Shown here: positions 56,403 through 64,000 of the stretch, piece after piece
How positions within the stretch are numbered: the first letter of the stretch is position 1
Layout of the letters: every line of letters starts with the position of its first letter
NCBI GenBank assembly: GCA_029557895.1
Contig: JAKQHT010000014.1
Coordinates: 29,137 to 93,136, forward strand
Source of the DNA: Bacteroidota bacterium
Lineage (GTDB): Bacteria; Bacteroidota; Bacteroidia; Flavobacteriales; Flavobacteriaceae
Reading direction: 5' to 3'
DNA length: 64,000 nt
Notes under the pieces: generated by a model
Databases searched by the model: none
Told to the model about the DNA's origin: nothing
What the model saw: the letters and a program-made list of their open reading frames with translations, nothing else
Position numbers and translations under genes: made by a program

Positions 56403-57174
56403 GGCTGTTTAATTTTAGATATACATTGAATTTTATAATAATTGTCCTGTTATTTGCTGAAGCGTAGATAGTTAATGTTTGTTTGTGTCTTTAGTATTAA
56501 TAATCGCTTTAGAACCTGAATACTGTTTTGATGGACCGGTTTTCCAACAGATACAGTTTCGTTATTTGTTAAATGCTGCGATGTTAATTTGAAAATTCTG
56601 TTGATGCTCCCAAAGTGTTCCAAAACCTATTACCAATCAATTTTCAAATTGGATTTCGTTCTGTGTTTCTCTTAACTATACTGCCTCAATATCGCTGGTC
56701 ATGTTTTTGATTAGTTTCGTATTGCACAGGCCGGTGTTTATTTGCTTCTTCTACGTTCATTTTTGTTTGTAAAATTTTTGCTTTTAAACCGGTCTTTTGT
56801 TTCTCGTGGTCGCTTTTACTGACGGCCAGTGGCTAGGAGCTTGGGGAAGGGATGGAAATAGAAGCGCATACGTTCTATTTAGTCCTGCAATAGCCTATGT
56901 TTTTTTGTTTTGTCCAAATTACAAAAAAAGTCAATTCGAACAACATTGGCGGAATAGAAATTCTAAAGATGAGTTTTGCATTTCGTTCCCCTGACAAAAA
57001 AAACCGTGTTAATCCTTCGGTAGTTGAATAATGTTATGTTGTAATTACCGTTTTTATGTAAAACAAAAAAAGTTACTATACAAAAAAGAACAATAACAGT
57101 TCAAAGCTGGAAGTTAGGTTCATTGATTACTGCTTTTTCTTAAATTTGACTTAATAAATTAAAATTATTAGATC
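56403..57174. other. Spacer of about 770 bases with a likely promoter for 57175
   Basis: No intact gene is seen. A repeat-like stretch near 56826 echoes one at 54220. At 57141-57148, TAAATTTG matches the -7 consensus 26 bases before the start of the gene at 57175, though a clear TTTG is missing upstream. Open frames here are not protein-like. Confidence 0.35.
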
Positions 57175-57612
57175 ATGAATACAAAACATTGGTTGATTGC
57201 AGGAGGAATTGTTGTGTTCCTCGCTATTGCAGGTTTTATCTTTGGTTTATATTACGTAACCCGGGTTACGATAAAAGAGATTTCCGGTGAAAGTTATCTT
57301 CCGGCAATCTTCAATCAGCCGTTACGCACCAAAACGGATATGGTCATGATTGAGTTGCCACCTCATAATTTCATTAAGGAGCCTTTAACCATTAGGCATG
57401 TATTTCATCCTTCCGACCCCATTTTGTTGGAAATACCGGTGGGAACCCCGTTGATGTTCACCAGCGCTTACAGCAGATACAGCGCAGTTGCCGGCAACAC
57501 TTCCTACTCATTTGTCGGTACCATAGAGGTCAATGGAAAGTCTTATCCTGTAGAATGGATTTGGTCGAGTTCAAAAGATGCAAAAGATATATTTGAGAAA
57601 GCCAATCCTTAA
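57175..57612 (+). CDS. Hypothetical membrane-anchored protein, first gene of the immunity-like cluster
   Basis: A 145-residue protein with one N-terminal membrane helix (about 6-29) and a beta-rich outside domain (LPPHNFIKEPLTIRHVFHPSDP, SYSFVGTIEVNGKSYPVEWIW). No family recognised. It ends 15 bases before the DUF2711 gene on the same strand and is probably cotranscribed with it. Membrane-tethered small proteins are common as immunity proteins of polymorphic toxins, but that is inference from context. Confidence 0.55.
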   Translation: MNTKHWLIAGGIVVFLAIAGFIFGLYYVTRVTIKEISGESYLPAIFNQPLRTKTDMVMIELPPHNFIKEPLTIRHVFHPSDPILLEIPVGTPLMFTSAYSRYSAVAGNTSYSFVGTIEVNGKSYPVEWIWSSSKDAKDIFEKANP

Positions 57613-57627
57613 ACCGGTCTTCAAATA

Positions 57628-58995
57628 ATGAACAATTTCCTGAATAAACCCTTGCATCCTGAACGGGACACGCCGATTTTACAATATTACAGTGCCTGTT
57701 TTTATACAGTGTTTATTGGTTTTTCGCCTTTTTTCAAATTAAAGGAAACGCCTTTCAGCAACAAAGGGTATAAAAATGCTGAACAGATTAGCTTTGAAGA
57801 ATTCAGGAAAAAAGATCCTTTGTTTGAGAAAATACCCCAATCCAATGCCGAGATTTTTTCATTCGACAATGAAGATTATCCTTCCGATGATGAGATTTTT
57901 GAACAAGGCGAAAGTATCTCCTGGCAGGAAATCAAAAAAGCATGCAACTTCGGACAAGTCGGCGATATCAACAAAGCGCTCAAAACGTCCATCGGTGCCT
58001 ACCGTCCTGTTTTCAACAGAATGGATCTGGCCCATAAGCTATCGGATTATGCACTGTCAAATCAGTTCTATTTTCCGGTGAGTGGAGCTTTCAATGTATT
58101 GTCCAAAAAACAAATTTACCGGAGTTTCAAATTTCTGGGCATTCATCAACTGACGATCGAACAGGAATTTTCGCAGGGCCACAAAACAATCCATCTTGAG
58201 CATTTTACCGAAAAAGAATTTTGCAATACGATTGCTTACAATGATTATTACATTTATGACACGAACCAAAAACTGCTTTTTGCAGTGGATTGGGATAATT
58301 TTTTCTTCTTGATATGTGCTGACAGCAAGACAATAGAAATGCTAGTTGAAAGTATGGAGTTTGAAGGATTTTATTGTGATGAGCACACCCGGGGAAATTG
58401 GGAGCTTAGTTCCGAAGAAATTAAGGCCGGTCAGCACCATGAGCAATTCGATGCTCCGGATAGCTCAAGGCAAATAAAAAACAATGGTAAAGATTTTTTA
58501 GAAGCAGAAAGCTATTTTAATCTGAATTTATTGCGGTATGAACAAGTGGATGCTCAAACAGCAAGCTATTACTTTGCCGAAATGTCCACTTTGCAGGCAA
58601 GCCTTTTGTTTCCTGAAGAATTAGAACTCCTTGGATTAAAAATCGCTGGTTTTGACGAGCAGGAAAACTTTTTTGACGAAAAGGAACTTCCCCGCTTTCA
58701 TAGCATAAGCGATTTCAATCATTTTTTTCTTCAAAATCCAAACTACCGTCTGCAGGATTGCGAATTGGAAATGGAACAGGGAATAAAATTGGAAAGCCAT
58801 GATGATGGAGAAGTTGCCCTTTCTTTTCCATTGGATTCAGGCTTAAAGGAACCTTTGATCCTTTCTATTTTTGAAAAATACAAACTGAACCCAAGCATAA
58901 AGAAATTTATTGAAGAAAATGCCGGATTTTATGTCCGCATTGATTCAGATGGAAATATTGAATCCTACTCCAGGGATTTCGACAAATATTTATAA
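57628..58995 (+). CDS. DUF2711-family protein with an extra C-terminal domain
   Basis: A 455-residue cytoplasmic protein. Residues 1-260 resemble DUF2711 as known in Bacillus (ACFYTVFIGFSPFFKL, INKALKTSIGAYR, WDNFFFLICADSK, MEFEGFYCD). DUF2711 has no established activity, but its members occur in toxin-immunity neighbourhoods. Residues about 285-455 form an added domain (RYEQVDAQTASYYFAEMSTL, SFPLDSGLKEPLILSIFEKY, ENAGFYVRIDSDGNIESY) I do not recognise. The gene lies between an anchored protein and a DUF7003-like gene, 22 bases upstream of the latter. Confidence 0.6.
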   Translation: MNNFLNKPLHPERDTPILQYYSACFYTVFIGFSPFFKLKETPFSNKGYKNAEQISFEEFRKKDPLFEKIPQSNAEIFSFDNEDYPSDDEIFEQGESISWQEIKKACNFGQVGDINKALKTSIGAYRPVFNRMDLAHKLSDYALSNQFYFPVSGAFNVLSKKQIYRSFKFLGIHQLTIEQEFSQGHKTIHLEHFTEKEFCNTIAYNDYYIYDTNQKLLFAVDWDNFFFLICADSKTIEMLVESMEFEGFYCDEHTRGNWELSSEEIKAGQHHEQFDAPDSSRQIKNNGKDFLEAESYFNLNLLRYEQVDAQTASYYFAEMSTLQASLLFPEELELLGLKIAGFDEQENFFDEKELPRFHSISDFNHFFLQNPNYRLQDCELEMEQGIKLESHDDGEVALSFPLDSGLKEPLILSIFEKYKLNPSIKKFIEENAGFYVRIDSDGNIESYSRDFDKYL

Positions 58996-59017
58996 ATAAA
59001 CTTAATCAAAACAGAAT

Positions 59018-59818
59018 ATGGAAACGAGGTTTACAGAAACAGAGATCCTGAACCAATTGGACAAGGCGTTCAATGGCATACCCGGCAATGACTATCCCGA
59101 AGGTGAACCCGGCGATGTGAAGTATCATTTTTTTCTGGATCTTGAACATGGCTATTGCCTGACCGCAGGAAGCCGCATCCACTTGTATGCGGATAATTCG
59201 AGATGGGCGGTAATTCTTGAAAAAAGCGGCTACCAAAACGGCAGGATGACTGCAGAAGCCGAATTGAATTATGTGGGCAACTGCATCCGGTATTCGGTGG
59301 CTCACTATCCCACCGGTAATTATATTACCAATACACAAGAGGTAATTCTGATAGATGCCGCCGAGTTTGAACGTATAGAAAACAAGGAAGGTGAAGAACC
59401 GGAAACCTTCGAACGGATTGGAAAACAAATCACCGAAATTCAAGTCCGGGACAGCTTTGTGCCTTTTGACAGCAATCCCGAGAATTATGAGAAGGTCGGA
59501 ATTCATATCCAAACGGATGATAACCCGAATCAACTGATTGGTTTTGGAGATTTTGTTCGGTACCTGCACGAAACGAATCCACAATTGCTCTGTGCCACAG
59601 AATCCGAATTGAGAAAACTCATTCCCAACGACCTTCCCAAAATCATGACCATCCATGATTTTCATTATTCAAGTGCCTACGATAAAGCTACACCGCCCAG
59701 TCAGCAAGAAACCTATCAATTAATCGCAAAAGTTTTAACCACCGGAGACTCCTCCCATTGGAAACCCGTTGAAGAACCCAATAACAGTTGGAAAAACTGG
59801 GAGTCGGGACATCTTTGA
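59018..59818 (+). CDS. DUF7003-like protein, possible immunity protein
   Basis: A 266-residue soluble protein with two parts. Residues about 5-105 (TETEILNQLDKAFNG, FFLDLEHGYCLTAGSRIHLYA, WAVILEKSGYQNG, LNYVGNCIRY) look like the DUF7003 family of Bacteroidota. The rest (about 110-260) contains EVILIDAAEFERIE and a HDFHYSSAYDKATPPSQQETYQLIA segment. Family assignment is from memory and moderate in confidence. It is tandem with DUF2711 on the plus strand, supporting a shared immunity-like role. Confidence 0.5.
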   Translation: METRFTETEILNQLDKAFNGIPGNDYPEGEPGDVKYHFFLDLEHGYCLTAGSRIHLYADNSRWAVILEKSGYQNGRMTAEAELNYVGNCIRYSVAHYPTGNYITNTQEVILIDAAEFERIENKEGEEPETFERIGKQITEIQVRDSFVPFDSNPENYEKVGIHIQTDDNPNQLIGFGDFVRYLHETNPQLLCATESELRKLIPNDLPKIMTIHDFHYSSAYDKATPPSQQETYQLIAKVLTTGDSSHWKPVEEPNNSWKNWESGHL

Positions 59819-60130
59819 GGCCAGCGAAAGCATGGACAAAACAAATTAATCCGGCTACTTTTTAATAGAAAAATCAGCTTGAACCAAATTCTGAAATTAT
59901 ATTTTCAACCGTAGTGGGTTGAGGTTTGCTCAATCCACTTTTTGGCAATTTTAAAATCGCCGGAGGCTTTACTATATTGTTCGGTGAGGCTTAATTATCG
60001 GGGACTTTTTTAAATTCGCCTAACGTTACTGTATAATTTTTCTCTTTAGCTTCCGCAATTTTGTTTTTGGAGCTTCCTGTTGATCATGTTGTTTCAAATA
60101 CAAAGAGAAAACGTACCATTACCCATTACT
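59819..60130. other. Spacer of about 310 bases with degraded coding pieces
   Basis: On the minus strand 60078-59991 encodes STGSSKNKIAEAKEKNY then TLGEFKKVPDN and a stop, weakly BRCT-like, and 59988-59908 in another frame encodes SLTEQYSKASGDFKIAKKW and a stop. Both lack starts. These are likely decayed genes; the families are uncertain. Confidence 0.3.
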
Positions 60131-60517
60131 TTAAGTTTTTACCCGAATACCGAAATGATATACATTGACGGATTCAGTTCCTTTTGGATAGGCGTATTCT
60201 TCCTGTTCGCATTTTTTAAATTCTATTTCATAGACAGTGTCTTTTACCTTCACTTCCTGTATTTCGTCTTTGCTTTGGAATGAAATGAGTTGGTGATGGT
60301 TATCGTCAGGCACTCCATAAATACTCCATTCTTTTTCACGAGCCTCGGGTGTGGCTTCAAAAATTTCTATGTCGGGTAGCCCGTCCCGCTTCTGAACGTA
60401 ACAGAGTTTGATGATGACCTGCCCAAATTCAAAATAATAAGGGTTGTAGGCTATCTTCATTATAGAAAAATTGGTGAATGTATGTTGCTTTGATGGTTTC
60501 ATCTGTTTTGTTTTCAT
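60131..60517 (-). CDS. Hypothetical protein in the immunity-like cluster
   Basis: Up to 128 residues, from ATG 60517 or from ATG 60460 (MKIAYNPYYFEFGQ), the second giving a more globular 109-residue protein. It is acidic, with mixed alpha/beta pattern (FEATPEAREKEWSIYGV, IQEVKVKDTVYEIEFKKCEQ). No family recognised. It reads opposite to the DUF7003 gene and in line with the Imm26-like gene upstream, as in mixed-orientation immunity clusters. Confidence 0.5.
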   Translation of the reverse strand: MKTKQMKPSKQHTFTNFSIMKIAYNPYYFEFGQVIIKLCYVQKRDGLPDIEIFEATPEAREKEWSIYGVPDDNHHQLISFQSKDEIQEVKVKDTVYEIEFKKCEQEEYAYPKGTESVNVYHFGIRVKT

Positions 60518-60633
60518 AGTTTTAATGGTCAGATGCCTGTCCCGATTAGTCGGGAGAATTCGCCAAAACTATCATCGCTTTGGAATTATCTGGTTTTTTC
60601 CAATCCGCTTAATATTAGCAGCCGATATTTTTT

Positions 60634-61821
60634 TCATTTGAGTTGTTTATTTATTTCACTCGGCAATTCCGTCCCTGTCATTTTTGAATTTTCATAATAG
60701 CTCTTCGTTGTATCAAGTCCAAAAACTTTAAAGAGTTCATCTTTTATGCCCTTGTTTTTGGGGTTACGTAAATCCCATTTCGCTTTATAGTGACTGGCAC
60801 CGTCAAAATTGTAAACGCCTTTGTTCTTTATGGTTTTGATAACTTCAATACGGTCGTAATGAGGTTCAAACCCAATAGAATAATAACCATATGGGTTTTG
60901 GTCCAATTGTGTTTCGCCTGTCACGTATTTAAAAAACTTTTCTTGCGGAAGTTCTCTGTGTATTAGTCCCCACTGTAAAAAAACAATTCGCCTTTGGTCT
61001 ATGCTTCTTCCATATGAAATGGGGAAATCATACTCGTTATCTTCAATTTCTCTGTGTCCGATTATTTCAAACTCACCATACAGCAATAAATTGTCCATCA
61101 TAACATCTGAAGGTAGTCTGGGTTGTTTGTCAAGTTCATCAATACCAAGCCTTTTGATAGTCGAACTATATGCAAATAACTCCACAATGACCGGTGGTCC
61201 CATCAATAATTTTAGGCCGTGAAATTCATCAATCAATTTCTTTTTCCTGATTTTATTCACGTCAAGAAGTATTCTGCCAAAGCCATAATTAATTCTGTCA
61301 AGTTTAAAACAGAAATAGTCACCAGATTTGTATTTTATATTTTGTCTTTTTAAATTCCTATATCTGTCAATTTCAGCAAAATGATTTTCGGGCGAGTTGG
61401 TAATAAAATCATTTATTAAATCACTTATTTGCTTTTCGGATTGTTGCTCGTTGTCCCAATGAGTTGAATAAAATGTCGTCTGCGAATTGTAATTTCCAAT
61501 AGTTAAATGACCGCAATTGATGTTAAGATAAACACCTGTCGGTTGTCGCTGTTCTAAAACAGAGATACTCAATTTCTTTTCTTTTCCTTTGTTGGTTTTA
61601 GGTAAAAGTACAGCCCTGTCTCTTGTAAGTTCGTCATAATGTCTTTCTGAATATTCTTTTTCAGTTGAAATGATATGTCGTTTTATTGTGTCTTTGTCAA
61701 AATATAATACGCTTCCGGGGCGATAGGTATCGTTATTAAAAGTAACTCTGTCCCAATGTTTTTCGATTGGGTCAAGTCCGAAATAGTTTCGTTGTTCGTT
61801 TGTCAATTCGTGCGTGGTCAT
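60634..61821 (-). CDS. Imm26-like immunity domain protein
   Basis: A 395-residue soluble protein. The central part (about 155-300) resembles Imm26, a family of immunity proteins of polymorphic toxins: KYKSGDYFCFKLDRINYGFGRIL, GPPVIVELFAYSS, LLLYGEFEIIGHREIEDNEYDFPISYGRSI. Residues 1-150 have a separate domain with THWDNEQQSEKQISDLI. The C-terminus (about 330-395) contains YDRIEVIKTIKNKGVY. ATG 61821 gives MTTHELTNEQRNYFGL. The Imm26 match is by eye and could be wrong in detail. It lies downstream of no toxin, which would normally be expected next to it. Confidence 0.55.
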   Translation of the reverse strand: MTTHELTNEQRNYFGLDPIEKHWDRVTFNNDTYRPGSVLYFDKDTIKRHIISTEKEYSERHYDELTRDRAVLLPKTNKGKEKKLSISVLEQRQPTGVYLNINCGHLTIGNYNSQTTFYSTHWDNEQQSEKQISDLINDFITNSPENHFAEIDRYRNLKRQNIKYKSGDYFCFKLDRINYGFGRILLDVNKIRKKKLIDEFHGLKLLMGPPVIVELFAYSSTIKRLGIDELDKQPRLPSDVMMDNLLLYGEFEIIGHREIEDNEYDFPISYGRSIDQRRIVFLQWGLIHRELPQEKFFKYVTGETQLDQNPYGYYSIGFEPHYDRIEVIKTIKNKGVYNFDGASHYKAKWDLRNPKNKGIKDELFKVFGLDTTKSYYENSKMTGTELPSEINKQLK

Positions 61822-62011
61822 ATCATGGATGCTAAAGGTTTGGGGCTTTGCGTTCGGGCGGGTTTCGGAGCACAAAGTTTCAATTTATTACTAAAGTTCA
61901 ATATAAGCACAAAGCTCTCCCGCAAGTGCCGGACACGTCAGCCCGCCTGACGCCAAATCCTTGTACTCGTTGTACAACTCAAAAATAGCGAAATTTGTTG
62001 TATCCTACTTT

Positions 62012-62346
62012 ATGCAAGGGAGGAAACATTTTGCACCATAACTTTTCTACGAACGGAGTCTGGATAGGCTTGTTCCACAGGACAATTTTTACAGAAAGGA
62101 AATCGCACACCTCTATTTACACTTTCTCTATAACGCAACACAGGGTTATTATGGCGGCGAAGGCCAGCCGAGCATTGAGCCTGTTGTTTTCTTCAAGATG
62201 CTTTTGGTGGGTTATCTCAACAACATCAACAACGACAGGGCATTGCTTCGCCATTGCAGTAACTGCCTGGATGTACGTTTGTTTTTGAGCAATGACCTGG
62301 ATGAGGATTTGCCTTGGCATTCGACCATTCCCGGGATGAGACCATT
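62012..62346 (+). pseudogene. Remnant of an IS1182-family transposase
   Basis: The frame from ATG 62012 encodes MQGRKHFAP, a TAA, then LFYERSLDRLVPQDNFYRK, GGEGQPSIEPVVFFKMLLVG, YLNNINNDRALLRHCSNCLD and LPWHSTIPGM. This is the N-terminal part of an IS1182-type DDE transposase; the stop replaces an expected Lys and the sequence ends before any catalytic residue. No flanking inverted repeat was found. A dead, truncated insertion sequence. Confidence 0.75.
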
Positions 62347-62349
62347 GCC

Positions 62350-62523
62350 TTACAGCTCGTCCATCATGACGGCCAGTTGGCTTTCTGCATGTTTTATTTC
62401 TTTGGCTACACCTGAATGGGCGATGGTGTATTTGTCTGCCAAGGCATGCACTTTTTTGGGTGCGTTTGGGCCTTGATAGTTTGGGGCAGTTTGTTCAATG
62501 AAGAAACTACGGGAGAAATCCAT
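62350..62523 (-). CDS. Short open reading frame, unidentified
   Basis: A 57-codon frame from ATG 62523 encodes a coherent hydrophilic, helical-looking sequence (MDFSRSFFIEQTAPNYQG, VHALADKYTIAHSGVAKEI, LAVMMDEL). It starts right after the IS1182 remnant ends and could be a small gene, a toxin fragment or another fossil. No homology recognised. Confidence 0.3.
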   Translation of the reverse strand: MDFSRSFFIEQTAPNYQGPNAPKKVHALADKYTIAHSGVAKEIKHAESQLAVMMDEL

Positions 62524-62766
62524 TTTAATTCAATTAATTCATACACTTGCTCGTCAGTAAGGTTTTTATGGTTTCTTTGGTGTTTGAAAGGATTGCTGTA
62601 TTGGCGTTTTTAGGCTTTTTTCCGTTGGCAATAGATCTATCATAAAACACCATTGGAAATCAAATCGCAATAGGCCCGAGTTTTGCAATCTTATTTTTTT
62701 TCACCCACTCCTGTAACATTTTGAAAGTTCGTGTATCTAAAATCCGAATTATTAAAATGAACAACC

Positions 62767-63720
62767 ATGAGACGATACTTTACTTTACTGATCTTTTTGC
62801 TTGGTGCGGTCTGCGCTAATGCACAATCTCTTTACACCAAAACCTTTGGTAACCCTGCCGACCGGCCCATTATATTCCTGCACGGTGGACCGGGAGGAAG
62901 CATGATCGATTTTGAAGTAATAACAGCCGAAAAGCTGGCCGAACAAGGCTTTTTTGTAATTGCTTATGACCGTAGGGGGGAAGGCCGTTCGGAAGATGAC
63001 AGTGCGCAATTTACCTACCAGCAAACCCTGGACGATCTGGATGGCATATACGACCGGTATAACCTTAAATCGGCTACGCTGCTGGGGCATAGCTTTGGGG
63101 GTATCGTAGGTACGTTGTTTGCAGAGAAATAGCCCGAAGAAACAGACGGCCTGATACTTGCCGGAACACCCAGATCATTGCAGCAAAGTTTTAAAACCAT
63201 TTTGCGGTCAGTAGAAACGATTGCCGAAAGCAAGAAAGACACAGTGATGTTGCAGCAGGTAAACATGGTGAAAAATTATGATACCTCTTCCATTCATTAT
63301 AGTTCGGGCTGCTTTATGTTGGCCATGCAAAACGGAATGTACAACGCTAAAAATCCAAACGCCATGGCCACAGAACTGTACACCAGCTTTCAAAACAACG
63401 AGATGATGAAAAACTATACCTCGTTCATTACCGAGAGCAATTACAAAACCGTTTTAAACCCAACTATGGGCTTCTGGAAGAACGAGTCCTACACCTTGCT
63501 GGATATTTCGGAAAAATTAAGATCGCTAAACGCAAAAGGTGTAGCCGTATACGGTATCTATGGAAAAGAAGACGGCCTCTTTGATACGGCGCAAATAAAT
63601 GCTATTCAGGACGCTATTGGGTATGAAAAACATTTTGCCTGGCTTGATAACTGCTCGCACGGGGTTTTTATTGACCAACAGGAAGTATTTTTAGGCCTGC
63701 TAAAGAACTGGATCAGGTAA
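62767..63720 (+). pseudogene. Secreted alpha/beta-hydrolase gene interrupted by an in-frame TAG
   Basis: A frame of 317 codons with a single TAG at 63130-63132. The part before it has a signal peptide (MRRYFTLLIFLLGAVCANA), the oxyanion HGGPGG (about 38-43) and nucleophile elbow GHSFGG (about 107-112); the part after it continues in the same frame with GLILAGTPRS, YGKEDGLFD and the catalytic His in CSHGVFID. The codon should be Tyr or similar (EK-x-P of the family EKYP), so one substitution created the stop. It directly abuts the sigma-factor ATG at 63721. It is nonfunctional unless the stop is read through or is a sequencing error. Confidence 0.8.
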
Positions 63721-64000
63721 ATGAACTTTGAAACGATATACCGTTCGTACTGGGATAAAATTTTCAGGCTGTGCATGGGTTTTGTTGGCGACCGTGAATG
63801 GGCACAGGATATTGCCCAGGATACTTTCATCATTGTTTGGCAGCAGTTACCTTCGTTCAGAAACGAATCGGGTATTGGCACATGGATTTACCGCATCGCC
63901 ACAAACAACTGCCTGAGGCAATTAGAAAAACAAAAGCGAACAACAAAGCAGGAGTTGCCCATACACTTGCCGGAAGAGAAACAGACAGACATAGAACCAC
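63721..64000 (+). CDS. ECF-type RNA polymerase sigma factor (cut by window edge)
   Basis: The first 93 residues of a sigma-70 family member. Region 2 is clear: YRSYWDKIFRLCMGFVGDREWAQDIAQDTFIIVWQQLPSFRNESGIGTWIYRIATNNCLRQLEKQ, with the D-x-A-Q-D-T-F (region 2.2) and WIYRIATN (region 2.3/2.4) core. Region 4 lies outside the window. It starts one base after the hydrolase stop TAA, so the two form one transcription unit. An anti-sigma or membrane gene is expected downstream. Confidence 0.9.
   Translation, partial: MNFETIYRSYWDKIFRLCMGFVGDREWAQDIAQDTFIIVWQQLPSFRNESGIGTWIYRIATNNCLRQLEKQKRTTKQELPIHLPEEKQTDIEP

Noticed and set aside
56797..56994. Plus-strand open frame of 65 codons
   Set aside because: Partly covers the repeat-like sequence and has no homology or plausible start; considered noncoding.

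Overview
This 64 kb window is chromosomal DNA of a member of the Bacteroidota, most likely a flavobacterium (Flavobacteriaceae). The signs are the moderate-to-low GC content, the absence of Shine-Dalgarno sequences, promoters of the Bacteroidota type (TTTG, about 20 bases, TAnnTTTG), secreted proteins cleaved after short A/Q-type signal peptides, a fused E1 alpha-beta 2-oxoacid dehydrogenase, and typical flavobacterial neighbours such as holA beside an HSDR_N-domain protein. No tRNA, rRNA or CRISPR array was seen.

Positions 1-51.5 kb are mostly ordinary, densely packed housekeeping and envelope genes. They begin with ftsK (cut by the window edge), dgkA, tpx and an orphan C5-cytosine DNA methyltransferase. 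Next comes a lipoprotein of the Cthe_2159 carbohydrate-binding type, then a six-gene minus-strand unit running TolC, HlyD/MacA, MacB-type ATPase, MacB-type permease, LytS-type kinase and LytTR regulator: a tripartite efflux pump with its own two-component system. After a DoxX protein, an exo-sialidase, PheT and a TlpA-like lipoprotein come a WG-repeat protein whose start codon is unclear, and recG. Further on are an M1 aminopeptidase with a patatin-like lipase, an FMN-dependent GltB-like protein, an AsmA/DUF748-like protein, a PcrA/UvrD helicase, an esterase, a Sua5/YrdC protein, an MFS transporter, an OmpA-family lipoprotein, two glycosyltransferases, holA, a fused E1, an M1-like pseudopeptidase fused to a likely outer-membrane barrel, a LOG protein, two pirins with a Crp/Fnr regulator, and a lipoprotein with two MliC-like repeats.

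From about 51.5 kb to the end the window turns accessory. Gene density drops and gene fossils appear: a frameshifted FG-GAP/VCBS remnant, an IS1182-type transposase remnant with an internal stop, and an alpha/beta-hydrolase gene split by a TAG. Also here are a NUMOD4-HNH endonuclease, a MarR regulator with a small membrane protein, a large secreted protein of unknown family, and a cluster (57.2-61.8 kb) of DUF2711, DUF7003 and Imm26-like proteins that resembles the immunity-gene clusters that accompany polymorphic toxins, with no toxin in view. The window ends inside an ECF sigma factor gene.

The most unusual object is inside recG. A 436 bp element with imperfect terminal inverted repeats, each containing a perfect small hairpin, sits in frame between helicase motifs II and III. 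It encodes a DUF559 (PD-(D/E)XK, Vsr-like) nuclease domain and shows no intein or intron hallmarks. This looks like a mobile nuclease cassette that persists by being translated as part of its host protein.
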